Origin: SB15 sp964557285
GTDB lineage: Bacteria; Chloroflexota; Anaerolineae; Aggregatilineales; J027
DNA length: 16,483 nucleotides
Direction: 5' to 3'
NCBI GenBank assembly: GCA_964557285.1
Contig: CAZKZS010000086.1
Coordinates: forward strand, 1-16,483
Of this stretch, positions 1-7,010 are shown in pieces. The notes under the pieces are model-generated. The model saw only the letters and a program-made list of their open reading frames with translations, was not told the origin of the DNA and ran no database searches. Every line of letters starts with the position of its first letter. Positions within the stretch are counted from its first letter, which is position 1. The translations under genes and the position numbers were made by a program.

Positions 1-1577
1 GTGCCTATAATGGCATCATGTTCGGTAATTCTAACCTGATTATCCAGCAGATAATCGATGCCAAAATCCGCCAGCCGGGGGGAAAAATCATGAGTCAGCA
101 GAATGTTTCCGGGTTTAATATCGCGGTGAACAATATTTTTTTCATGGGCATGACGCAGCGCATCGGCCACGCCGATAATAATATCCAGCACCAGCGAAAG
201 CGGCTGGCGTCCTTCCCGGCTTAACAACTGATCAACCGTGCCGCCGTTAATGTACTCCATGACAATATAGTTATATTCATCGACATGAAAAGCATCAATT
301 AATCCAACAATATTCGGATGATTCAAGGTGCGGAGAATGTCGGCTTCCCGGTGAAAGCGCCGCCACGCAATCAGATCGCCTTCGCGTCCCGAAACCAGTT
401 GTTTCACCACCACTTTATTCTGGGAAACCATATCTGTCGCCCGGTACACCTGAGCAATCATGGTGCGTTTGAGTGCCACTTCCAGCACATACCGCCCCTG
501 CAACGGTGCAGGGACTTTATAAACGGGCGGATAAGTATTAACGGGGGTTGTGGTTTGCAAACGGGGCAGCAATTCGCGCAGCACCATCTCATAAATCGGA
601 TTCCGAATCACGCACATACCAAAGGGGTTGGCTTTCAGGCAGCCCAGCAGCCAGCCATGCACAATCGCGTTGTTGGTACGTGAAAACCGCAAACTGGTTT
701 GTTTTTGCAGCACCTGATCGATTGTCCAGATAACCCGTGATTTGTCCTTCAACTTGGCTTCCAGACCCGCAAACAGGTCATCTTCACATACATAACGCTG
801 AACCACCTGGTCAACCGCCCCTGGATTCAGCACGCCCGAAGGATAAATTTCATCCAGTTTTTCACAAATTCGCTGAGTCAGGTACAAGTCCCCTTCTGTC
901 CATTCCATGATTCGGGCGGCCACATCACTGGCAATCGGACGTTCCAAACGCTCCAATCCGGCAACCAGCGGTGTAATACTATGCGCGTCCTGAATGTACA
1001 CTTTTTCCGCTACCCGAAACGGGGAAATGGAAGGGTCTTTAATCAGTTCATCAGGAATGTAACTTCCGGCCAGTACAAAAGTGAGTCGACGGAAAGCGGG
1101 CTGCAACCCCCGGCTGACAAACATCTGCCGCAAAGTCGCAAAAAATGGGGTGCTGACTTCTACCGGAACTGTTTCTACCTCATCCAGCAAAATGATAATC
1201 GTGCGGTCTGTGAGTTCATTTTCCAGCACCGATAGCAGTTCATCCCGAAAATCAATCGCATCACAGACCGGCGTAGCGGGGGCGGGTAAATCGCCGCGTG
1301 CGCTTTTGACTAAATCCTCGTAAACAGCGCTGTACCAGCGCGACATTTCAAAGGTGCTGTAGATGCTCAAATCGACGTAAGCCAGGGTAAAACGCGGCTG
1401 CGGGTGCAGTTCCGCCCAGAGGCGCATTAAAATACTGGTTTTCCCACTGCGGCGGGGGCCAATCAGGGCTACATAGTCCTTGCGCTGTACCAGCGCGGAT
1501 AAATCTTTGTCCGCCGCACGGGAAATATACGGCACTATATCATCGGGAATAATTGGGCCGCGTGTCTTGAAGCTCAT
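1..1577 (-). CDS. AAA-like ATPase fused to Ser/Thr protein kinase (3' end outside window)
   Basis: The first 525 codons are visible and the gene runs off the left edge. Residues ~1-350 form a P-loop ATPase of the AAA-like (AAA_35/STAND-like) kind: Walker A GPRRSGKTS at 40-48 and Walker B IIILLDEVE at 127-135. A Hanks-type kinase domain starts near residue 360. It has the beta-3 lysine in VVVKQL (K392), the catalytic loop HRDIKPGN (484-491) and DFG (504-506); the activation loop beyond about residue 525 is cut off. The expected activity is cytoplasmic Ser/Thr phosphorylation, with the ATPase as a regulatory or oligomerising switch. The glycine-rich loop is odd: VALKRTMIAQVYRA lacks the usual GxGxxG although the other catalytic residues are intact. 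The ATG at 1577 lies inside the end of the upstream tubulin-like gene (38-bp overlap), which suggests coupled translation. No strong ribosome binding site is visible. The domain calls are firm; the substrate is unknown. Confidence 0.9.
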   Translation of the reverse strand, partial: MSFKTRGPIIPDDIVPYISRAADKDLSALVQRKDYVALIGPRRSGKTSILMRLWAELHPQPRFTLAYVDLSIYSTFEMSRWYSAVYEDLVKSARGDLPAPATPVCDAIDFRDELLSVLENELTDRTIIILLDEVETVPVEVSTPFFATLRQMFVSRGLQPAFRRLTFVLAGSYIPDELIKDPSISPFRVAEKVYIQDAHSITPLVAGLERLERPIASDVAARIMEWTEGDLYLTQRICEKLDEIYPSGVLNPGAVDQVVQRYVCEDDLFAGLEAKLKDKSRVIWTIDQVLQKQTSLRFSRTNNAIVHGWLLGCLKANPFGMCVIRNPIYEMVLRELLPRLQTTTPVNTYPPVYKVPAPLQGRYVLEVALKRTMIAQVYRATDMVSQNKVVVKQLVSGREGDLIAWRRFHREADILRTLNHPNIVGLIDAFHVDEYNYIVMEYINGGTVDQLLSREGRQPLSLVLDIIIGVADALRHAHEKNIVHRDIKPGNILLTHDFSPRLADFGIDYLLDNQVRITEHDAIIG

Positions 1578-4500
1578 TTTGAATAATTTCCACTATAGCA
1601 CGAATTTCTACTGGTTTATCCATCATTTCGTCGAGCAGGGTCGGAAAATACAACGGTATAAGACGGTATTCGTGTTTCACCTGCTGGATAAAATTGTATA
1701 ACTTGAGGTCATGGATGGCCTGCTGCTGGATGTCGGCCATTAAAATATGGGGCAGTCCGGCACTTTTTATTAGACTGACCATCTCCTCTAATGTCATTGT
1801 ACGTTTATTTTCCGGCCAGAGGAGAGTCAGCAGTTTGGCAATTTGATCCATCTGCCCCCACATGGTTTCGGCAATATCCGTCTGTACATCATGATTGTCC
1901 AACGCTTCCCCCAGATGCTCATACCGCAGCAAATAGGACTGTTTATCGCGGTCAATAATCGTGACCAGCGCGTGGCAAATCGTCTGGACAACATTTGGGT
2001 GTCCCGCAGAAATTTCGTAGATGTGCTGGATAATTTCCTCCGGCTGTTCCAGCCAGATATTCAGCATTTCAAACGGTTCTGTCACCAGCCGCCGTACTAC
2101 GTCCGGTTGCAGCAGTTCCAGTTTGACCAGCTTAGGAAAGTTAAACAGCACCGAATGAGAATCACTGACCGACTGAAGCAGCAGTTTTTCGCCGCTAAAT
2201 ACAAACTGGCAGCGCTTTTCATTGGACAGCGAACGAAAGGTACGGAATAACGGCTCATGATGACCCGCGCCCTGGTCGGTTTTGAGCAGCCGATCCACTT
2301 CATCCAGCAGGAAAACAGGCGTTTTTTCCGGCGTCTGCTGGCTCAGCATGTCTACCACTTCATCAAACAGAATCGGGTCTTCGAGATGCCCTACCGGAAG
2401 TTTCCAGTCACGCTGGATACGGCGGAAAAAGTGGCGGTGTTCCATCACGTTGGAACAATCCAGATAGTAAGGTTGAAGTTTACTTTCCTTTGTTTCAAGG
2501 GTGCGGTAAATTTTTTGCAGGGTGGAGGTTTTGCCAATCCGCCGCCCTCCAATCAGCACCACACTATGGGTCATCAACTTGGAGCGCACATCGGCAATTT
2601 CCCGTTCGCGCCCAAAAAACATATGATCAGGCACGGGCGCACGGGTATAAAACGGCGAAATAGCGGTCAGGTTAATCCGGTTGATAACAATATCACTCAA
2701 CGCATTCATGGGGCGCGGGGCGCTGACCACATGTTTTACATCGGATTCTGAAAGGGCTAAGGGAATCAAACTGTGTTCGCGCAGCGGTTCAAGCAGGTAG
2801 TTAATATCATCCCGATTGACCAAATCGACCAAAAAGAAGAAATTTTCTTCTAAGGAGGTCATGGTCACGACCCGATATAAATCCTCCCGGACTTCACGGG
2901 TGGGGCGGGTAGAGGTCAAAAAGACAAACGCACAGTTCGGCGGGGGAATCCGCAGGCGCGGCGATTTTAACGGATAAATAAACAGGTGAATATCCGGCGC
3001 TAATGGTGAAAGCATCTGAACGTCTTTTTCGGCCACATCCAGCGACGCGGCGATGGTCACGCTCAGATATTGCATATCCTGCATCAGGGTAGGCCGTCTG
3101 GACTGCACATCAATGACCACATTTTCCCACAACGCCGAAATTTCGGCGCGAAAGGTGGTATGCACCAGGTCGGCCATCGTGTTTTCCCATCGGCGGTCAA
3201 TATGCAGCGGCACGTTCTCCGCGCTGATGCGGTAATAGGCACGGCGGTAGTCATCTCGAATCAGCCGCGCCTGTTCTGCCGCCCATCCGTGTAAAACCCG
3301 AATAACCACCACTTCATCAGGGTCAGGGGAAGGCACAGTCAGCGAAATGACATGCTGGCTTTCGGAACGTGGAATCGGGCTGCTGGGGCGCGAGGCTTCC
3401 CGCACCATTTCCATCGGTTGGGGCGGCCTGAAGTTGTAATTGAGCAAGCCGGTTGCCCCTTCCATAGTCCAGGCGGGGGCGGCTGCCGGCCCTATGGTAC
3501 TCAGCGCATGACGCACGGCCTGACTGTTGGCATTTGCCATCAAAAATTCATACAGTTGGGTAAAGCGAGTTTGCGGCTGGATGGTAATACGAGCAGCTTC
3601 CAGAATTTCGCCAGGGAAACGATAAAGCTGGCGCTGTGGGTCATAATCGCGCCTATCCCACCGTCCAAAAATAGTGGAAATCAGCGTTTGCGGCGGCATC
3701 GTATCCGGCGGAGCGAGATTTTGTAGGCCAGTCTGCATCCAGGCTTCACTGGCAACCGCACCGGAGGGAAAAGTTGGGCGCTGTGTGCAGGCGCGGTCAA
3801 GATTTTGCCCTAATGAACGACTCAGCTCATCCAAGTTTTCGATTTCTTCCGGTATTTGCTGCCCCACCTGATACAGCCGTTCCCGGATGTCCTCCACCAC
3901 TGCCCGGAATTCTTCCCAATATACGGTGCGGGCTTCCCACCCTACCCACTCTGTCAGGGCGAGGATAATCTCGTCGATATATTTATCCATGTTTTTACCC
4001 GCATCCAGCCAGATGTCGCGCAGTTCGTCTAAATCCTGCCGGGCGACCTGCGTTTTTTCTCGCATGGTGTGGAGCATATCATCCAGATGCTGCGCCAGAT
4101 TTTGATACAGGCGGTATGTCCAGACCAGCCCGTACCCCTGCTCATACGCCAGATTCACCGCCAGCCGTTCGGCGGCTTCAGAAAGAGTCATCACCCCTTT
4201 GTATAAAAGGTCATTGATGCGGCGGCGCAGAACGTCACGCGGAATCGGCACACCGTCCTTATCCAGTTCTTCCGGCACATTTTCCTTAAGCAGCTTTTGC
4301 CACTCCACCCCTGCCACGTCGCGCAGTTCACGTTTTTTGCTGCTGGCGGCGCTCGTCAGAGCCTTATAAGCCAGGCGTCGTTCTAATTCTCGATATTTGT
4401 CTACCAGATAGGAGTGTTCTTTTAAACCGCGTGAATACAGGTCGGTATGGGCGCGGGCGACAATTTTTTGAATCCACTCGCGGGTCGAATCGGGCGGCAC

Positions 4501-5520
4501 TTCCAGCAGCCGTTTCAGGGTGATTCGGGCGGTTTTAATCGCTTGAAATTCCAGCGCGGCACGAGTCGGAAGCCCCAGTTTAGCAATGCCAAAAGTAGAA
4601 TATCCGGTGTAGCGACTCCATTCATGTTGGGGTGGAATAGGCGGCAAAAACGGCTCATCGCTGTTTTGAGTCAGATACAGCAGCCAGGCAAGCGCAAACT
4701 CCGCCAGCGCCGCTTCCACATACAGCGACGGCATAATCGCGTCACCTGTGATGCAAATATAATCCATAGGCTGACCGGCTTCGCCTTCGGGCAGCGATTC
4801 CGGTCTGCTCATCATCGGGAAGTCATGCTGATAGGTTTCTGGATGCAAATGAGAGGCATCCAGTTCCTTGAGGGTGGCATACACATTTGCCATGGCGCGC
4901 AGCCGTTCGTTTTCATCCAGCGAATCCGAACCAGCAGTAAAAATTCCGGCGATGGTCGTATCCGGTAACAGCGCCCGCAGCCGTCCGGCTATGTCAAAAA
5001 TCATGCCACTGCTTTCCGCTTCTCCAAGTGACCCCAGAATCAACACCAGACGCGGCTGCTGCAAACGCTGGCTGGATAAAAAAATCCATTCAGCCAGCTG
5101 CCCCAGTTTTTCGCCAATCATCTGGGCATTGTGCCACAGCAGCAAACGGGCATAGGCACGGGTTGAGGTTGGATTTTCCTGAAGTTCTGGATGATAGGGG
5201 GTGCGCGGCCACCAGCGTGAAACCCCCATACTCTTGTAGCGTCCCGGTATATCCGCCCATCGAATCGGGTCAACGGACAGCAGCAGCCGCGATTCACGGG
5301 GAAGAAGCTGTTCCTGTTGGAGGGAACGGCGCTGAGCGATGGCTAAGGTGCGGATATGTACCTGTAAATCACGCGGGGATTGGCTGTAGCGCAGCATATC
5401 ATGAAGCTGCGCCATGGCCTGATACCCTGCCTGCCCCAGTCCAATAATCAGGACACTCGCCCCAATCGGGGTATTTAAGGGATGAGCGCGAGGCCCCAGC
5501 GTACCAAGTGGTATTAACAT
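1540..5520 (-). CDS. Tubulin-like (Tubulin_2-type) protein fused to P-loop ATPase
   Basis: 1326 residues with no signal peptide or membrane segment. The N-terminus has a Rossmann/tubulin-like start, VLIIGLGQAGYQAM (GLGQAG at 27-32). LVLILGSLGEAESSG (to residue 172) sits where the family carries the GGTGSG tubulin signature, and is followed by the family-like pattern ERLRAMANVYATLKEL. Around residues 730-780, VVVIRVLHGW followed by PLHIDRRW also fits the C-terminal part of PF13809-type proteins. Residues ~950-1326 are a STAND/AAA-like ATPase: a lead-in PDHMFFGRERE, Walker A GGRRIGKTS (991-999), Walker B VFLLDEVD (aspartate 1073), and a probable winged-helix tail. The nucleotide signature of the tubulin part is degraded, so GTP binding there is doubtful, whereas the ATPase looks intact. 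It is the first gene of a two-gene leftward unit with the ATPase-kinase. The tubulin-like call comes from motif pattern only and needs a profile search. The role in the cell is unknown; filament or scaffold formation is inference. Confidence 0.8.
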   Translation of the reverse strand: MLIPLGTLGPRAHPLNTPIGASVLIIGLGQAGYQAMAQLHDMLRYSQSPRDLQVHIRTLAIAQRRSLQQEQLLPRESRLLLSVDPIRWADIPGRYKSMGVSRWWPRTPYHPELQENPTSTRAYARLLLWHNAQMIGEKLGQLAEWIFLSSQRLQQPRLVLILGSLGEAESSGMIFDIAGRLRALLPDTTIAGIFTAGSDSLDENERLRAMANVYATLKELDASHLHPETYQHDFPMMSRPESLPEGEAGQPMDYICITGDAIMPSLYVEAALAEFALAWLLYLTQNSDEPFLPPIPPQHEWSRYTGYSTFGIAKLGLPTRAALEFQAIKTARITLKRLLEVPPDSTREWIQKIVARAHTDLYSRGLKEHSYLVDKYRELERRLAYKALTSAASSKKRELRDVAGVEWQKLLKENVPEELDKDGVPIPRDVLRRRINDLLYKGVMTLSEAAERLAVNLAYEQGYGLVWTYRLYQNLAQHLDDMLHTMREKTQVARQDLDELRDIWLDAGKNMDKYIDEIILALTEWVGWEARTVYWEEFRAVVEDIRERLYQVGQQIPEEIENLDELSRSLGQNLDRACTQRPTFPSGAVASEAWMQTGLQNLAPPDTMPPQTLISTIFGRWDRRDYDPQRQLYRFPGEILEAARITIQPQTRFTQLYEFLMANANSQAVRHALSTIGPAAAPAWTMEGATGLLNYNFRPPQPMEMVREASRPSSPIPRSESQHVISLTVPSPDPDEVVVIRVLHGWAAEQARLIRDDYRRAYYRISAENVPLHIDRRWENTMADLVHTTFRAEISALWENVVIDVQSRRPTLMQDMQYLSVTIAASLDVAEKDVQMLSPLAPDIHLFIYPLKSPRLRIPPPNCAFVFLTSTRPTREVREDLYRVVTMTSLEENFFFLVDLVNRDDINYLLEPLREHSLIPLALSESDVKHVVSAPRPMNALSDIVINRINLTAISPFYTRAPVPDHMFFGREREIADVRSKLMTHSVVLIGGRRIGKTSTLQKIYRTLETKESKLQPYYLDCSNVMEHRHFFRRIQRDWKLPVGHLEDPILFDEVVDMLSQQTPEKTPVFLLDEVDRLLKTDQGAGHHEPLFRTFRSLSNEKRCQFVFSGEKLLLQSVSDSHSVLFNFPKLVKLELLQPDVVRRLVTEPFEMLNIWLEQPEEIIQHIYEISAGHPNVVQTICHALVTIIDRDKQSYLLRYEHLGEALDNHDVQTDIAETMWGQMDQIAKLLTLLWPENKRTMTLEEMVSLIKSAGLPHILMADIQQQAIHDLKLYNFIQQVKHEYRLIPLYFPTLLDEMMDKPVEIRAIVEIIQNELQDTRPNYSR

Positions 5521-5526
5521 GCCTGT

Positions 5527-5532
5527 ATTCTA
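5527..5532 (-). promoter_or_regulatory. Possible -10 box placing transcription start at the tubulin-like gene ATG
   Basis: On the minus strand TAGAAT ends six bases before the ATG at 5520. This is the spacing seen in leaderless transcripts, and the gene lacks any Shine-Dalgarno sequence. No good -35 box lies 16-18 bases further up, so this is weak and competes with the upstream promoter at 5581-5608. Confidence 0.25.
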
Positions 5533-5553
5533 ACAAAAAATTAAAAACTGCGT

Positions 5554-5582
5554 TTGTCAGCTATTCCTAAAATGTCTATCAT
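5554..5582 (+). promoter_or_regulatory. Sigma-70-like promoter for the small FHA gene
   Basis: TTGTCA (5554-5559) and TATCAT (5577-5582) are separated by exactly 17 bases. Each box differs from consensus at one position. Transcription would start near 5589, about 30-45 bases before the FHA start codon. It is read by eye and no factor is implied beyond a housekeeping sigma. Confidence 0.6.
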
Positions 5583-5608
5583 TCTATATTTAAAGAAAGC
5601 AAGGGCAA
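5581..5608 (-). promoter_or_regulatory. Candidate divergent promoter for the tubulin-like gene
   Basis: On the minus strand TTGCCC (5608-5603) is followed by a 16-base spacer and TAGAAT (5586-5581). Its -10 box shares bases 5581-5582 with the -10 box of the rightward FHA promoter, so the two could not easily be occupied at once. The -35 match is only moderate. Confidence 0.4.
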
Positions 5609-5617
5609 CACGTAGTT

Positions 5618-6169
5618 ATGGACGAGGCGGGGATGGTTTTTGCAGCAGCAGCCACCGGGGTTCTCTGTACGTTAGGAGCTATTGGGTTAGGGGCAGCCAT
5701 GTATTGGATACTTCGTATCAGACCCCAGAAGGAGGTTGCTGACGCGATTCAGCCGCCCCCACCACCCCAGGAAATCGCGCTGCCGCCCGCCCCCTCGACC
5801 AAAAAACCAGCCGCCGTGTCTGAAGTAGATGTTTATCAGACGGTATTAGATGAAGAAATGCCCTCAACGGACAGCCTGCCCTGGCTGGAAGGCATCGGCG
5901 GGGTGATTTCCGGCCAAAAAATCAGTATTCACCGGGAAGAAACGCTGTTGGGACGTTCGCGGGTGTGTGATGTACAGATTCAAGACCCCAAAGTTTCGCG
6001 CCAGCACGCGCTGTTACGGCTCTACAACGGCAGATATTTTATTCAGGACATGCAAAGCTCACGCGGGACGCTGGTCAACAGCCGGAGCGTGGAAACCCAT
6101 CTGCTCAACGAGGGCGACGAAATCCGCTTAGGGGATTCCACGATGGTTTTCCACCTGCCCAGGAAGTGA
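5618..6169 (+). CDS. Membrane-anchored FHA domain protein
   Basis: 183 residues. One membrane segment lies near the N-terminus (about 7-32) and is followed by basic residues, so the rest should face the cytoplasm. A proline-rich linker (about 46-66) leads to a C-terminal FHA domain at ~95-183 with the phosphothreonine-binding residues in place: GRS (112-114), SRQHA (127-131) and SSRGTLVN (147-154). FHA domains bind phosphothreonine, so the natural partner is the protein kinase encoded nearby at the left edge. The linker holds TVLD (75-78), which matches the pTxxD pattern often bound by FHA domains and could be an internal, phosphorylation-dependent ligand. It is the only rightward gene of the module, with its own promoter (5554-5582). 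Its last 65 bases overlap the end of the convergent DMT transporter gene. The start is either 5618 or 5633. The FHA call is firm; the physiological role is not known. Confidence 0.93.
   Translation: MDEAGMVFAAAATGVLCTLGAIGLGAAMYWILRIRPQKEVADAIQPPPPPQEIALPPAPSTKKPAAVSEVDVYQTVLDEEMPSTDSLPWLEGIGGVISGQKISIHREETLLGRSRVCDVQIQDPKVSRQHALLRLYNGRYFIQDMQSSRGTLVNSRSVETHLLNEGDEIRLGDSTMVFHLPRK
5624..5632 (+). promoter_or_regulatory. Ribosome-binding-like purine run favouring an internal FHA start at 5633
   Basis: GAGGCGGGG sits between the first ATG (5618) and a second in-frame ATG (5633), with GAGG five bases before the second. The first ATG has only AAGGG about 12 bases upstream. The true start may therefore be 5633, which would shorten the protein by five residues without touching its membrane segment. 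Confidence 0.35.
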
Positions 6170-7010
6170 GCAGGATTCCTGCCGCCGCCACCAGCAGCGC
6201 TATCCCTTCCTTCAGGGTGATTTCTTCCCCTAAAAAAACCCACGCCAGCACCGCAATTTGAATCAGCATGGTGTTATTGATAATGCTAGATTCGGTGGCG
6301 GAAAGCGTCCGCAGGGTATGATTCCACAGGGTAAACGCAAACGCGGTATTCATGACGGCCAGCCACAGAATCATGCCCCAGTGAAGCAGGCTTAATTCTG
6401 GCAGTCCTTCCACAGCAATTCCAATCACCAGCAGCAGAATCGCGCCGATGCCCATACTGACGACTGTCACGACAAAAGCGGGAATATGTCCGGCACGATT
6501 CACATAGCGGCCTAACAGCGCCCCGCCCGCGTTCGTCAGGACACCGGAAAACCCGACCACCAGCCCCAGCACTTCGGATTGGGGCAGGGAAACCGGATAA
6601 AAATACAGCAGCACACCTGCCAGAAAAATCCCAATGCCCGTCCACTGCATCCAGTTGGGGGTTTCCGCCAGAAAAAGTATTCCCAGCAGGGCAACAGCCA
6701 CCGCCGAAAAATTAAGCAGCAAGCTGAGCGTCACCGCCGGAAGATATTCCAGCGCCAGAAACTGCGCTCCCTGGGTCAGGGTATAAAACAGCACGCCTAA
6801 AACCGCCAGATTTTGCCAGTCCCGCCGCGTGAGATTTTTAACCTCCGACCAGCGCGTGGCTGCCATCGGCAGCAGACAAAAGAAAGCCAGTGTATACCGC
6901 AGTCCGGCAAAAGGCAGGGCGGGAATATCCTTTAAACCAATTTTGATAATCACCCACGACGTTGACCACAGAAACGTGACCAGCAGCGCCTGAAAAATCG
7001 CTCTAGTCAT
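6105..7010 (-). CDS. EamA/DMT-superfamily transporter
   Basis: 301 residues, very hydrophobic, with about ten membrane helices in two similar halves. That is the usual size and layout of EamA-type drug/metabolite exporters. The N-terminus FLWSTSWVIIKIGL and the pattern LPFAGLRYTLAFF match the first EamA repeat, and the second half ends with the helix pattern VFLGEEITLKEGIALLVAAAG, also typical of the family. The substrate cannot be read from sequence. The start ATG at 7010 overlaps the stop of the vWA-FHA gene in an 8-base ATGACTAG, so translation is probably coupled. It is the last gene of the leftward string. Its 3' end overlaps the 3' end of the rightward FHA gene by 65 bases, leaving no room for a separate terminator. 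Confidence 0.93.
   Translation of the reverse strand: MTRAIFQALLVTFLWSTSWVIIKIGLKDIPALPFAGLRYTLAFFCLLPMAATRWSEVKNLTRRDWQNLAVLGVLFYTLTQGAQFLALEYLPAVTLSLLLNFSAVAVALLGILFLAETPNWMQWTGIGIFLAGVLLYFYPVSLPQSEVLGLVVGFSGVLTNAGGALLGRYVNRAGHIPAFVVTVVSMGIGAILLLVIGIAVEGLPELSLLHWGMILWLAVMNTAFAFTLWNHTLRTLSATESSIINNTMLIQIAVLAWVFLGEEITLKEGIALLVAAAGILLTSWAGGKPSWNPLSGFRRPR

Noticed and set aside
318..683. A 121-codon open frame opposite the kinase gene
   Set aside because: Antisense to the kinase N-lobe; the leftward frame with VVVK, HRDIKPGN and DFG explains this DNA.
2257..2751. A 164-codon open frame opposite the tubulin-ATPase gene
   Set aside because: Antisense to the Walker A and B coding region of a confident ATPase; no domain or start signal of its own.
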